Assembly (NCBI GenBank): GCA_003213115.1
Contig: QCNU01000001.1
Span: 558,001 to 622,000 of the forward strand
Direction: 5' to 3'
DNA: 64,000 nt
DNA from: Pelagibacteraceae bacterium AG-426-L23
GTDB taxonomy: Bacteria > Pseudomonadota > Alphaproteobacteria > Pelagibacterales > Pelagibacteraceae
The position numbers and the translations under genes were made by a program. This document shows positions 17,891 to 28,177 of the stretch, piece by piece. Each line of letters starts with the position of its first letter. The stretch's first letter is position 1. Under the pieces are notes generated by a model. That model made no database searches. It was not told the origin of the DNA and saw nothing but the letters and a program-made list of their open reading frames with translations.

Positions 17891-19450
17891 ATGAATGACA
17901 TCGATAAAGAAAAAATTATTGTCGTAGACTTTGGGTCTCAGGTAACTAAATTAATTGCGAGAAGAGTCAGAGAATTAGGCGTTTTTTCTGAAGTTTTAAC
18001 ATTAAATCAACTAAAGAAAATTAAATCATTTAAAAAAATAAAGGGAATAATTTTATCTGGAGGCCCTGCAACTGTAACTAAAAAGTCTTCTCCAAAAATT
18101 CCATTGTATATTTTCTCAAAAAATATTCCTATTCTAGGAATTTGTTATGGTTTACAACTAATAGCAAAAAGTTTTGGGGGAAAAGTTAAATTTGGTAATA
18201 AAAAAAGAGAATTCGGAAGAGCTATTTTGAAAAAGAATAAAAATTCATTATTGACAAAAAACTTTTTTAGAAAAAGTAAAACAAAAGTATGGATGAGTCA
18301 TCAAGATATTGTTTATAAAATTCCTAAAGGTTTTAATAAAATAGCCTCAACTAAAGACTCTAATTTAACAATAATTGAAAACAAAGAAAAAAAATTATTT
18401 GGTATTCAGTTTCATCCCGAAGTAACCCATACTAACAAAGGCGATATTTTAATTAAAAACTTTATTTATTCAATTTGCAAAGCAAAGAAAAGTTGGAAAA
18501 TGAATTATGAAAAAGACAGAATTATCAAAGGAATTAAAGAAAAAGTAAAAAAACAAAAAGTCATCTGTGCTCTTTCTGGAGGTGTAGATAGTAGTGTAGT
18601 TGCAATTCTAGTTCATAAAGCAATTAAAAAAAATCTTAGGTGTATTATGGTTGATACGGGGCTTTTGAGAAAAAATGAATTTAGATACACATATAAAGTT
18701 TTAAAAAATAAATATAAATTAAACATTAAGCTAGTAAAAGCTTCTAATTTATATTTTAAAAAATTAAATAATGTTTATGATCCAGAAAAGAAGAGAAAAA
18801 TTATTGGAAATTTATTCATTAATATCTTTGAGAAAGAAGCAAAAAAGTTCAAAAAAGTGAAGTTTCTTGCTCAAGGCACTCTTTATCCTGATATTATTGA
18901 GAGCAGATCTGCAACAGGTAGTAAAACTTCTAAAATTAAATCTCATCACAACGTTGGAGGTCTCCCAAAAAATATGAAACTAAATTTAATTGAGCCATTA
19001 AAAGAACTTTTTAAAGATGAAGTAAGAAAATTAGGAAAATCATTAGGCTTAATAGAACCTATTCTTAATAAGCATCCTTTTCCAGGCCCAGGTTTAGCAA
19101 TTAGAATTTTAGGCAAGGTAAACCCAATGAAAGTAAAAATTCTTCAGGAGGCAGATAATATATTTATAAATGAATTAATTAAAAAAAATTTATATAATAA
19201 AATTTGGCAAGCTTATGCAGCGCTACTTCCTATAAAAACTGTTGGTGTTATGGGTGACTCAAGAACTTACGAATATACATGCCTTTTAAGAGCGGTAACC
19301 TCAAAAGATGGTATGACAGCTGATTATTTTAATATGCCAAAAGACTTTTTGGATGAAATATCTAATAAAATTATTAATGGTGTAAGAGGTATAAATAGAG
19401 TTGTTTATGATATAACTTCTAAACCACCAAGTACGATAGAATTAGAATAA
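17891..19450 (+). CDS. guaA: GMP synthase (glutamine-hydrolysing)
   Basis: A 519-residue two-domain enzyme converting XMP to GMP. The N-terminal class I glutamine amidotransferase has the nucleophile in [10 protein letters not shown] and the His-Glu pair in QFHPEVTHT. The ATP-pyrophosphatase domain carries the P-loop-like [10 protein letters not shown]. The C-terminal dimerisation domain ends with the conserved [13 protein letters not shown]. Together with guaB upstream it forms the GMP branch, with the TPR gene lying between. It begins directly after the TPR gene's stop. Confidence 0.97.
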   Translation: MNDIDKEKIIVVDFGSQVTKLIARRVRELGVFSEVLTLNQLKKIKSFKKIKGIILSGGPATVTKKSSPKIPLYIFSKNIPILGICYGLQLIAKSFGGKVKFGNKKREFGRAILKKNKNSLLTKNFFRKSKTKVWMSHQDIVYKIPKGFNKIASTKDSNLTIIENKEKKLFGIQFHPEVTHTNKGDILIKNFIYSICKAKKSWKMNYEKDRIIKGIKEKVKKQKVICALSGGVDSSVVAILVHKAIKKNLRCIMVDTGLLRKNEFRYTYKVLKNKYKLNIKLVKASNLYFKKLNNVYDPEKKRKIIGNLFINIFEKEAKKFKKVKFLAQGTLYPDIIESRSATGSKTSKIKSHHNVGGLPKNMKLNLIEPLKELFKDEVRKLGKSLGLIEPILNKHPFPGPGLAIRILGKVNPMKVKILQEADNIFINELIKKNLYNKIWQAYAALLPIKTVGVMGDSRTYEYTCLLRAVTSKDGMTADYFNMPKDFLDEISNKIINGVRGINRVVYDITSKPPSTIELE

Positions 19451-20223
19451 TGAAATCAAAACTACAAAGAATTCTAAAAAAGAAAAATAAATCAAAATTA
19501 GTTTGTCTTACCGCTTATTCGAAAAATATTTCTAAAATATTAGATAAGTACTGTGACATAGTTTTAGTGGGTGATTCTTTAGCTAATGTTTTATACGGAA
19601 TGAAAAATACTCACGAAGTTACGTTAGATATGATGATCAAACATACGATAAGTGTCAAATCAGGATTAAAAAAATCGCTATGTGTTATAGATATGCCATT
19701 AAATTCATACAGCAATATTCGTTTAGCAAAAAAAAATGCAAAAAAAGCAATGAAACAAACTAAATGTGATGCTGTTAAAATTGAGAGTAATAATAAAAAT
19801 TTCTCAATAATTAAAGCCTTGGTTAAATCAAATATACCAGTAATGGGCCATATAGGGTATACACCTCAATTTAAAAAAAAATTTAAAGTAGCTGGAAGCT
19901 CGGAAATTGAAGAAAAAAAGTTAATTACTGAAGCCAAAAGAATCGAAGAGGCAGGTGCTTTTTCAATAGTTTTAGAATGTGTAAAAAAAGAAGCCGCAAA
20001 ACGCATAACTAAAAATCTTAAAATTCCAACAATCGGAATAGGTTCTTCATCTAGTTGTGATGGGCAAATTTTAGTTACTGATGACATATTAGGTTTAAGT
20101 AGTTTTAAACCAAAATTTATAAAACAATATATAAATTTAAATAAAATAATTGAAAAAGGTATTCAAAAATATAGAAGAGAGGTAATAAAAAAAAAATTTC
20201 CAAAAGATATTAATAGTTATTGA
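19450..20223 (+). CDS. panB: 3-methyl-2-oxobutanoate hydroxymethyltransferase
   Basis: A 257-residue PanB, a TIM-barrel enzyme transferring a hydroxymethyl group from methylene-tetrahydrofolate to 2-oxoisovalerate in pantothenate synthesis. Recognisable segments: VCLTAYSKNISKILD, VLVGDSLANVLYG (magnesium site), DMPLNSY, AVKIES, PVMGHIGYTPQ, and IGIGSSSSCDGQILVTDD. Length fits the family. ATG overlaps the last base of guaA. No panC is adjacent in the window. Confidence 0.94.
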   Translation: MKSKLQRILKKKNKSKLVCLTAYSKNISKILDKYCDIVLVGDSLANVLYGMKNTHEVTLDMMIKHTISVKSGLKKSLCVIDMPLNSYSNIRLAKKNAKKAMKQTKCDAVKIESNNKNFSIIKALVKSNIPVMGHIGYTPQFKKKFKVAGSSEIEEKKLITEAKRIEEAGAFSIVLECVKKEAAKRITKNLKIPTIGIGSSSSCDGQILVTDDILGLSSFKPKFIKQYINLNKIIEKGIQKYRREVIKKKFPKDINSY

Positions 20224-20225
20224 TT

Positions 20226-20798
20226 ATGAGTAGTGAAAAAATTGAAAAAGGTTTATTTGATAATGTTATTCTTAGAATAAAGCAAAATCCAAAATTAATT
20301 TTCTTTAGTTTTGTTATTTTGATTTTAATTTTTGCAAGTGTTTTTTACTTTCAAGATCAATCAAAAAAGAAAAATATTTTTATTTCAGACCAATTTAATA
20401 AAGCTAAAATTTTGATCAATAAAAAACAAACTGAGGAAGCAAAAAATATTTTAGTAGAAATTATTCAAGATAAAAATAAATTTTACTCTCCATTATCGTT
20501 ATATTTAATTATTGAAAATAATTTAGAGGAAGACCCAAAAAAAACATTAAATTTATTCGATAAAGTAATATCAAATAATAAAATTGACGATGAAAATAAA
20601 AATCTTATTTTAATTAAAAAGGGTTTGTTTTTTAGTAGTTTAAATGATGAAGAAAATATGCTTAAAACTCTAAACCCAATTGTTAATTCGGACTCTGCAT
20701 GGAGAGTACAAGCAATTAAAATTCTTGGAAATTACTTCTATAACAAAGGAGAAAAGCAGAAATCAGATGAATATTATAATTTACTTAAAACAAAATAG
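20226..20798 (+). CDS. YfgM-like single-pass membrane protein
   Basis: A 190-residue protein with a cytoplasmic N-terminus, one membrane segment (LIFFSFVILILIFASVFYF) and a periplasmic TPR-like domain. This matches YfgM, an ancillary protein of the SecYEG translocon that hands proteins to periplasmic chaperones. The neighbourhood supports it: in many proteobacteria yfgM is directly followed by bamB, as here. I take the ATG at 20226; an in-frame TTG at 20220 would overlap the panB stop but is less likely. Confidence 0.7.
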   Translation: MSSEKIEKGLFDNVILRIKQNPKLIFFSFVILILIFASVFYFQDQSKKKNIFISDQFNKAKILINKKQTEEAKNILVEIIQDKNKFYSPLSLYLIIENNLEEDPKKTLNLFDKVISNNKIDDENKNLILIKKGLFFSSLNDEENMLKTLNPIVNSDSAWRVQAIKILGNYFYNKGEKQKSDEYYNLLKTK

Positions 20799-20813
20799 AT
20801 TAAATTCAATTTA

Positions 20814-22172
20814 ATGAAAAAATTAATTTTTTTTCTATTCCCCCTATTATTTTTTACAAGCTGTTCTTTTGATAACAAAACAGGGATTTGGAAAAATGCT
20901 GAAGACATAGTTGAAAAAAAAGGACAAATAAAAGATCAAAAATTAATTGATGTATTTACTGAAAATAAGGTTTTCGAAGAAGAAAAAAATAACGAGAATA
21001 TAAAAATTAATATAGAAAATAGTTTTAAAAATTCTAATTGGACAGATGAATTCTTCAATCTAAATAATAATATACCTAATATCAGTTATAAAAATAATAA
21101 AATATTAGTTTCTAAAATTTTAAAAATTTCTAAATTAAAACATTCTAAAGATCGACTTATTCGACCATTGATTTATAATCAAAAAATTATCTTAACTAAT
21201 AATAAGGGAACAATTTATATATTTTCAATAGAAACTAAAAAAAAAATTTTCGAATTTAATTTTTATAAAAAAAAGTACAAAAAATACAAAAAAGAAATTT
21301 ATTTATCAATTCAAGATAATATAATTTATGCTGCAGACAACTTAGGATATATGTATGCATTAAACATAGAAAATCAAAAAATTATTTGGGCAAAAAATTT
21401 TGGTGTTCCATTCCGATCTAATATAAAAATAATAGATAATTTGATTTTTTTATCAAATCAAGAGAATGAATTATTAGTGGTAAATCTATCTAATGGAGAA
21501 AAAATGTGGCAGTTTCAAACTACGCCACAGCTATTAAAATCTTCTTTTGTAAATAATATTTTAATAGATAAAACAAATGAAAATGTTTTGTTTTTGAATA
21601 ATTATGGCGAGTTATATTCAGTTAATTATAGATCTCGAGACATTAATTGGTTTAAAGCTTTCAAAACTTTTTCATCAACGGACAAAAATGATCTTTTTAT
21701 TGGGACACCTTTATCTTTAAAATCTCAAAGCCTCATTATTTCTACTGGTAAAATTATAGCCAATGTTAATCCAATTAGTGGAATAATAACCTGGACGCAA
21801 AATATACCTAGCAAAGTTAAGCCCATTTTAACTGAAAAACATATATTTGTTATTTCAGATAATAAGTTACTTATTTGTCTAAACAAAGCATCTGGTAGAG
21901 TTTTGTGGTCAACTAATATAGTTAAACGCTCTAAAGAAAAAGATAGAAAATCAAATTATAAAAATTTAGATTTTATTAAAACAATTCTAATAGCAGATGA
22001 TAAGTTATTTTTATTTTCTGATGCAGGTTTTTTATTAACTTTTGAATTACAAAATGGGAATTTAATTTCTTTAGATAGAATCTTAAAGAAACAATTAGGA
22101 AGTCAACCTGTTTTTTCTGAAGGCAATATGTATTTGTTTAATAAAAATTCTCAACTTTTTAAATTTGAATAA
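20814..22172 (+). CDS. bamB: Outer membrane assembly lipoprotein BamB-like (PQQ beta-propeller)
   Basis: A 452-residue lipoprotein: a signal peptide with lipobox FFTSC (Cys17), a lysine- and asparagine-rich linker of about 90 residues, then a beta-propeller built from PQQ-type repeats, seen as recurrent GTIYIFSIETKK, YMYALNIENQKIIW, NGEKMWQFQT, SGIITWTQNI and SGRVLWSTNI units. BamB helps the BamA complex insert beta-barrel proteins. The pairing with a YfgM-like gene matches the usual order. The tail abuts purF with only 3 bases between them. Confidence 0.83.
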   Translation: MKKLIFFLFPLLFFTSCSFDNKTGIWKNAEDIVEKKGQIKDQKLIDVFTENKVFEEEKNNENIKINIENSFKNSNWTDEFFNLNNNIPNISYKNNKILVSKILKISKLKHSKDRLIRPLIYNQKIILTNNKGTIYIFSIETKKKIFEFNFYKKKYKKYKKEIYLSIQDNIIYAADNLGYMYALNIENQKIIWAKNFGVPFRSNIKIIDNLIFLSNQENELLVVNLSNGEKMWQFQTTPQLLKSSFVNNILIDKTNENVLFLNNYGELYSVNYRSRDINWFKAFKTFSSTDKNDLFIGTPLSLKSQSLIISTGKIIANVNPISGIITWTQNIPSKVKPILTEKHIFVISDNKLLICLNKASGRVLWSTNIVKRSKEKDRKSNYKNLDFIKTILIADDKLFLFSDAGFLLTFELQNGNLISLDRILKKQLGSQPVFSEGNMYLFNKNSQLFKFE

Positions 22173-22175
22173 TAA

Positions 22176-23675
22176 TTAAGTATTAGACTTACTACTTAAT
22201 AAGGATAATTGTGTTATTTTTTCTTTATCAAGAGTGTCAGAGGGTTCAATTGGGTATTCACCTGTGAAATAATGATCACTAAACTGAGGATAATTTTTAT
22301 TTCTTTCTTTATGTCCTAGAGCTCTATATAGACCATTTAAACTTAAAAATTTAAGGGATTTAGCATTAATATAATCACACATCTCTTGATTTGATCTATT
22401 GTGGGCTAATAATTCTTTTTTAGTAGGCATATCTATACCATAAAAATCAGGGTAGATTATTTCAGGACAGGCTATCCTCACATGAATTTCTTTTGCGCCA
22501 GCATCATAAAGCATTTTCACAATTTTGTGGCATGTAGTTCCTCTGACTATTGAGTCATCAATTAAAATTATTGATTTATCTTTGATAGTTGTTTTTGTAG
22601 GACTTAACTTTAATTTTACACCAAAACCTCTTATATTTTGTGCGGGTTCAATAAAAGTCCTTCCAACGTAGTGATTTCTTATAAGGCCTAATTCAAAGTT
22701 TTTTTTAGTTAATTGCGCATAACCTAACGCAGCTGGAACTCCAGAGTCAGGAACTGGAATTACCAGATCAGCTTTAATATCAGACTCTTTAGCTAGCTCA
22801 ATACCTAAATTTTTTCTATACTCATAAGCACATTTATTGTTGATAAGACTATCTGGTCTCGCGAAGTAGATATACTCAAAAACACATGGTCTTGCTTTAT
22901 ATTTTGGAAAGGGTTTTATGCTTGTAAGCTTTTTCTTTTCTATGACTACTATCTCACCGTTTTCAACATCCCTAATATATTTTGCACCTACTAAATCTAA
23001 AGCACAGGTTTCTGATGCTAAAATATAAGAGTCTTTTAGTTTCCCAATAACTAATGGCCTAATACCATATGGGTCTCTAACACCAATTAATTTTTTGTTA
23101 GTTAATAAAATTAGAGAATAGGCTCCTTGTATCTGAAACAATGCCTCAATAATTTTATCAATAATTTTATTTCTTTTAGATTTTGCTATTAGCTGTACTA
23201 TTGTTTCAGTATCACTTGTAGTTCTAAATATTGCACCATCTTTTACTAAACTTTCTCTTAAAGATATTGCATTTGTGAGATTTCCATTATGAGAAATACT
23301 TAATCCTCCTCCAAAAAGATCTGCAAAAAACGGTTGAATATTTCTTAAAGACGTTTCACCAGTCGTTGAATATCTGTTATGACCAATAGCAAAGCTACCA
23401 GGTAATTTTTTAATAGTACCGCCTTTAGTAAAATGATCACCAACTAAGCCTTGTCTCTTTTCAGAATGAAATGACTCACCATCAAAAGATACTATTCCAC
23501 ATCCTTCCTGACCCCGGTGTTGCAAAGCATGTAATCCTAATGCAACTAAAGCTGACGCATCTGAATGATCAGATATTCCAAATACCCCACATTCTTCTTT
23601 TAACTTATCAATTTTAGATCTTTTCAATTGTTTCTTTCGTGTTTTCAATATCATCTTGGCTTGGAAATTCTTCAA
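22176..23675 (-). CDS. purF: Amidophosphoribosyltransferase
   Basis: A 499-residue enzyme for the first committed step of purine synthesis (PRPP plus glutamine to phosphoribosylamine). The catalytic N-terminal nucleophile is C29 in KEECGVFGI, so 28 residues would have to be removed; if translation starts at M8 (base 23654) the propeptide is 21. The PRPP loop IILIDDSIVRGTT is intact. The first start overlaps the end of cvpA by 62 bases. cvpA-purF is a widely conserved pair. Downstream it meets bamB tail-to-tail. Confidence 0.96.
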   Translation of the reverse strand: MKNFQAKMILKTRKKQLKRSKIDKLKEECGVFGISDHSDASALVALGLHALQHRGQEGCGIVSFDGESFHSEKRQGLVGDHFTKGGTIKKLPGSFAIGHNRYSTTGETSLRNIQPFFADLFGGGLSISHNGNLTNAISLRESLVKDGAIFRTTSDTETIVQLIAKSKRNKIIDKIIEALFQIQGAYSLILLTNKKLIGVRDPYGIRPLVIGKLKDSYILASETCALDLVGAKYIRDVENGEIVVIEKKKLTSIKPFPKYKARPCVFEYIYFARPDSLINNKCAYEYRKNLGIELAKESDIKADLVIPVPDSGVPAALGYAQLTKKNFELGLIRNHYVGRTFIEPAQNIRGFGVKLKLSPTKTTIKDKSIILIDDSIVRGTTCHKIVKMLYDAGAKEIHVRIACPEIIYPDFYGIDMPTKKELLAHNRSNQEMCDYINAKSLKFLSLNGLYRALGHKERNKNYPQFSDHYFTGEYPIEPSDTLDKEKITQLSLLSSKSNT

Positions 23676-24165
23676 TTAAAATTTTACTTCCTTTTTCAAC
23701 TAAATTAAAAAAATGTGCTTCGTTAATTGATATATCCCATTTCTCATATGAATAAAACCAGCTTATAATTGTAAATATGCAAACTGCAAAAACATAACCC
23801 TTAAAAACTCCAAAGAATAGACCGAAAGTTTTATCAACAGGCCCAAGACCTGTGTATGAAAAAAGTCTTCCTAGCGATTTACCAATCAATATTAAAATAA
23901 ATAAAGAGATTACGTAAATAACTATCCCTAGACCAACTCCAGATATAAATTGATTTTCAATATAGTCAGAGATGAAGGGTTCAATTTTTGGAACTAAAAT
24001 TATTGTAATTATTAAAGCTAAAATCCACTTTAGAAAAGATACAAAACTTAAAAAGAAACCTTTTGCAAAACATTGAACTGCAAAATAAATTATGAATGTT
24101 AAAAATATAATATCGAATAAAACAATATTCTCTTTTATAAAATCAAAAATACTATTCATTTCCAA
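23614..24165 (-). CDS. cvpA: CvpA family membrane protein
   Basis: A 183-residue inner-membrane protein with four hydrophobic segments and the CvpA-type central motif LGRLFSYTGLGPVDKTFGLFFGVFKGY. CvpA was named for colicin V production; its general role is envelope homeostasis, not fully defined. It overlaps the RND protein upstream by 14 bases and purF downstream, so the three are probably co-transcribed. Confidence 0.88.
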   Translation of the reverse strand: MEMNSIFDFIKENIVLFDIIFLTFIIYFAVQCFAKGFFLSFVSFLKWILALIITIILVPKIEPFISDYIENQFISGVGLGIVIYVISLFILILIGKSLGRLFSYTGLGPVDKTFGLFFGVFKGYVFAVCIFTIISWFYSYEKWDISINEAHFFNLVEKGSKILIEEFPSQDDIENTKETIEKI

Positions 24166-26608
24166 AAGGCTTAAAAACTAATATAAGTTTTGGCAAAAGA
24201 GTTAAAACAGATATCAAAGCAAGTAGCATTGCTATTCCCGTAAATATACCAAAATAAATAGTCGGAATAAAGTTTGATAAAACTAATATTGAGAAACCAA
24301 AAACTATTGTTATTGAGGTATTTAGTATTGCGATACCTACTGTGCTATGACAACGGTCTACGGTCAATTTATAATCTTTTATTTTATTAAATTCTTCCTT
24401 AAATCTATAAATATAATGAATGCTATTATCAACTGCTATACCAATCGTAATTGCAGCAATAGTTATTGTCATCATATCTAAAGGAATCCCCAGAATTCCA
24501 ATTATCCCTAGAATAAAAAAAGCAGCAATAAAATTTGGTGTTACACCAATTATAGATAAAGTAAAATTTCTAAAAAGAATAAAAAACATCATAGAAATAC
24601 CTAGCATTACTACACCTAAAGTCAAAATTTGTGATTTAAATAAACTTTGAAGAAGATTATTGAATAAAATTAAAACTCCTGCAATTTTGTATTCGTCTTT
24701 CTTTAAATTCAGCTTGCTATTTAAATCATTTTCGATTTTATTTATTAAATCATTTCTTCTTAGATCTTTTAAAGAGTCCCTAACTCTTACGCTTATTCTG
24801 GCTTCATTATTTTCAACCGATATATATGGATTAATAATTTCCTTTTTAATTTCATCAGGAATTTTGCTATACAAAACTGCAATTTCCAAACTTTGTAATT
24901 TCTTTTTATTTAAATCTTCAGCTACTCTTATTATCGATCCAAAAGACAATACTTTTCCAATTTCTGGCAATGAGTCCAAGTAATCATGAACTTGCAAAAT
25001 CCTATCAATTTTATTCCTTGTAAACCAATAAGTTGAGCTATTTTCATCTGTATCTTCATCCCATTCAGAAAATTCATCTTCCTCAGTTTTATCTTTATTT
25101 TGAGCAGGGAATTTAATAATTATGTCCAAAGGAGTTGTACCTCCAAGCTGATCGTCAATTTTCTTCATTCCTTTATAAATCTCAGTTTCACTATCAAAAT
25201 AATTGATAAAGCTATTTTCCACTTGCAATTTTGATATTCCAAACACACTTAAGACAACAACTAGAACCGCTGAACTAAAAATAATTTTTGTATTTTCTTT
25301 TGAAAATTTACCAAGAATGCCAGTCAATTTTGATTTTTCAGTATCTTTAATACTAATGTCTTCATCACTAGCAAAAATACTTAAAAGAGATGGAAGTAAA
25401 GAAAAAGTTACTAATATCGATACTGTTAGACCTAGTGTCATCATCCAACCAAAATCAATAATAGGTTTTATTCCGCTAAATATTAAAGATAAAAAAGCAC
25501 AAATAGTTGTTAAAACAGTATAAAGAATTGGTAAAAACATTTTTTTACATGTCTCTAATATTGCTTCATTTTTACCAAGATCATTAAATTCTTTTCTTAA
25601 TTGTAAAAATCTTACGGTTAAATGAATGTTCATTGCCATATTAAGTATAAGCATTAAAGCAATAAAGTTTGAGGATATAACAGTCACTTTCCATCCAATT
25701 AAACCAAGAAGCCCAATCATTAATGCTACAGAAACTGAGCAGCCAAGCAAGGGCATAATTACCCATTTAATGTTTCTAAATACAAACCAGAGTGTAGCTA
25801 CAATAAATAAAAAAACGCCTATTCCAAAAACCACTATATCGTTTTTAACGTAAGACATCATATCGTCTGCAATCATTGGAATACCACCTAGATGGATTTT
25901 TGCATTTTCTCCATATTTGCTAATGACTTCTCTTATTTCATTTATATTTTGATGATTTTTTTTATTGTAAATATTTTTATATTGCTCGTATTCTTTAAGA
26001 AAAATTTTATATTTCTTTTTTTCGTTGCCATCCAATTCTTTATTAAGCATTCTATTGAAGTAATCATTTTTAATTTTTATATATTCTTTTAGTTTTTTAT
26101 CTTCTTTTATATAAACTACTATTCCTGAAGTTTTTCCATCTTCGCTTATTACATAGTTTTTATATATAGGACTATTTAAAATTTCCTCAAAACCTCTTTT
26201 TTTATCAATGTCAGGGTAAGATAATGTTTTGTAATTTTTAAGTCTTTCCATTAAAGGTTCGTCAGTGCTTTTTAAAAGAGGAACATCAATAATAGTAATT
26301 ATACTTTCAACCCATGATAATTTCTCGAGCTTAGATTTAAAAAACTGTAAATTAATTATCGTCTCTTCATCAGTAAAACTAGATATAGGAGAATAGGTTA
26401 AAACTAAAAAATCTTTAGAACCATATCTTTCATTTATCTCTCTTAAATATTTAAGATCTTTATCACCTTCTAGTAATAGTGCATCAGATGAAGCATCTAA
26501 ATTAAAATTTTTTGCAAAGTACAAAAAAAATGTTACTAAAATTGAGATAAAAACAAGACTTATTTTGGGACTTTCGATTATAACTCTTTTATAAATACTA
26601 CTAAGCAT
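24152..26608 (-). CDS. RND superfamily (MMPL/sterol-sensing-type) transporter
   Basis: An 818-residue protein with the duplicated RND topology: one membrane helix, a large periplasmic domain, five clustered helices (around residues 255-415), then a second copy of the pattern ending in another cluster of helices. The second half has the typical charged helix segment TIAAITIGIAVDNSIHYIYRFKEEF. It belongs to the two-domain 'predicted exporter' group related to HpnN and MMPL proteins, which move lipids or hydrophobic molecules, rather than to the three-component AcrB pumps. No cargo can be assigned. It lies between dnaB and cvpA, where many alphaproteobacteria have other genes such as alr and radA. 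Confidence 0.82.
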   Translation of the reverse strand: MLSSIYKRVIIESPKISLVFISILVTFFLYFAKNFNLDASSDALLLEGDKDLKYLREINERYGSKDFLVLTYSPISSFTDEETIINLQFFKSKLEKLSWVESIITIIDVPLLKSTDEPLMERLKNYKTLSYPDIDKKRGFEEILNSPIYKNYVISEDGKTSGIVVYIKEDKKLKEYIKIKNDYFNRMLNKELDGNEKKKYKIFLKEYEQYKNIYNKKNHQNINEIREVISKYGENAKIHLGGIPMIADDMMSYVKNDIVVFGIGVFLFIVATLWFVFRNIKWVIMPLLGCSVSVALMIGLLGLIGWKVTVISSNFIALMLILNMAMNIHLTVRFLQLRKEFNDLGKNEAILETCKKMFLPILYTVLTTICAFLSLIFSGIKPIIDFGWMMTLGLTVSILVTFSLLPSLLSIFASDEDISIKDTEKSKLTGILGKFSKENTKIIFSSAVLVVVLSVFGISKLQVENSFINYFDSETEIYKGMKKIDDQLGGTTPLDIIIKFPAQNKDKTEEDEFSEWDEDTDENSSTYWFTRNKIDRILQVHDYLDSLPEIGKVLSFGSIIRVAEDLNKKKLQSLEIAVLYSKIPDEIKKEIINPYISVENNEARISVRVRDSLKDLRRNDLINKIENDLNSKLNLKKDEYKIAGVLILFNNLLQSLFKSQILTLGVVMLGISMMFFILFRNFTLSIIGVTPNFIAAFFILGIIGILGIPLDMMTITIAAITIGIAVDNSIHYIYRFKEEFNKIKDYKLTVDRCHSTVGIAILNTSITIVFGFSILVLSNFIPTIYFGIFTGIAMLLALISVLTLLPKLILVFKPFGNE

Positions 26609-26662
26609 GCAATTATTTTAGATATATATTATAATACTAAAAACAAAAGAAAAATTTTTTTA

Positions 26663-28090
26663 CTATTTTTTTGTTAAATCTTTAAACTTAGTATACATAC
26701 CTTCAAATTCTACGTGAATTTTTCCAGTAGGACCATGACGTTGTTTTCCAATGTGAATTTCTGCTAAACCAATAATATCATTCATTTTAGATTGCCATTC
26801 AGCGTGTTCTATAGAATTCATTTTTGGTTGCAGTTTTTCCAAATAATACTCTTCTCTGTAAACAAACATTACCACATCTGCATCTTGCTCAATTGATCCA
26901 GACTCTCTTAAATCTGATAATTGCGGAACTTTACTATCTCTTTGCTCAACTGCTCTTGATAATTGTGATAGCGCTAAAACTGGAACTTTTAATTCTTTGG
27001 CTAATGCTTTTAAACCTTGAGTTATTTCAGATATTTCCTGAACTCTTCCTTCATATCTTTTTGAACTTGTTCGCATTAGCTGTATATAATCGACAACAAT
27101 AAGACTTAACCCAAACAATCTTTTAATTCTTCTTGCTCTATTACTTAATGTTGAGATAGCTATAGCTGGTGTTTCATCTATATAAAGTGGTAAATCATAA
27201 ATATTTCTTGAAGTTTCTATATATCTATCTAGCTCCTCTTTAGTGGCCATACCTCTTCTAATATCATTTGATTTAATTCTAGCTTGTTCTGATAAAATTC
27301 TTGTAGACAATTGTTCAGAAGACATTTCTAATGAAAAAAAAGCTACAGAAGATTTTTCGTTATCGTCCTTTAATTTTTTAGCAGCATAATATGCGATATT
27401 AGTAGCTAACGCTGTCTTTCCCATAGATGGTCTGCCAGCTATGATAACTAAGTCAGAAGTATGTAATCCACCTAATTTTTCATCAAGGTCTGTTAATCCT
27501 GTTGGAACACCTACAACACCCCTGTCACTTTGCATGGCTTTAGTTGCCATTTCAATAGTTTGATCGACTGCTTGATTAAATTTTAAAAACGACTGTGAAA
27601 AATTTCCTCTTTCTGCTAAATCGAAAAGAGATTTTTCTGCATCTTCAATTATGCCTTCACCAGTTTTTTCTAATTCTTTATTTCTTGAATCTTCGTCAAT
27701 ATTTTCTGAAATACTAATCAATTCTCTCTTTACGTACATTTCGTGAATAATTTTTGCGTAATCAATTGACTGCTTAACTGAGGATGAGAATCTAGTTAAT
27801 TTTACTAGATAATCTATTCCTCCTACTTCCTCCAGACCACTATTATTTTCAAAATAGTTTTTAAGAGTTATAGGATTGGCTATCATTCCCTTATTATTTA
27901 AATTTTCTATAACCTCAAATATTTTTCTGTGAGCTGGATCGAAAAATTTATTGGCTGATACAATGCTAGATATTTCATCTATTATATCATTATTAACAAG
28001 AACAGAACCAATTAATGCTTGCTCTGCTTCTATGTTTGATGGTAATTTTTTTTCTTCAATACTTCTAACGTCAACTTTAACTTTCTCCAT
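26663..28090 (-). CDS. dnaB: Replicative DNA helicase DnaB
   Basis: A 475-residue DnaB. The N-terminal primase-interacting domain starts with PSNIEAEQALIGSVL; after a linker the RecA-like motor has Walker A AGRPSMGKTALATN, Walker B LIVVDYIQLM, and the DnaB motif LSQLSRAVEQR followed by DLRESGSIEQDADVVMF. It unwinds DNA ahead of the fork. It follows rpsF-rpsR-rplI, the common alphaproteobacterial order, after an 87-base spacer. No intein is present. Confidence 0.97.
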   Translation of the reverse strand: MEKVKVDVRSIEEKKLPSNIEAEQALIGSVLVNNDIIDEISSIVSANKFFDPAHRKIFEVIENLNNKGMIANPITLKNYFENNSGLEEVGGIDYLVKLTRFSSSVKQSIDYAKIIHEMYVKRELISISENIDEDSRNKELEKTGEGIIEDAEKSLFDLAERGNFSQSFLKFNQAVDQTIEMATKAMQSDRGVVGVPTGLTDLDEKLGGLHTSDLVIIAGRPSMGKTALATNIAYYAAKKLKDDNEKSSVAFFSLEMSSEQLSTRILSEQARIKSNDIRRGMATKEELDRYIETSRNIYDLPLYIDETPAIAISTLSNRARRIKRLFGLSLIVVDYIQLMRTSSKRYEGRVQEISEITQGLKALAKELKVPVLALSQLSRAVEQRDSKVPQLSDLRESGSIEQDADVVMFVYREEYYLEKLQPKMNSIEHAEWQSKMNDIIGLAEIHIGKQRHGPTGKIHVEFEGMYTKFKDLTKK

Positions 28091-28177
28091 AAATGAGAAT
28101 ATTAATTAAAGATGATAGAATGAAAACCTTAAAGTTACGCACCTTTTTTTCAACCTGTGGAGAAATGTATTTTCTAT

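Noticed and set aside
24420-25523. Several plus-strand ORFs (76-107 residues) opposite the RND gene
   Set aside because: They are low-complexity reverse readings of hydrophobic RND segments, with no ribosome-binding sites.
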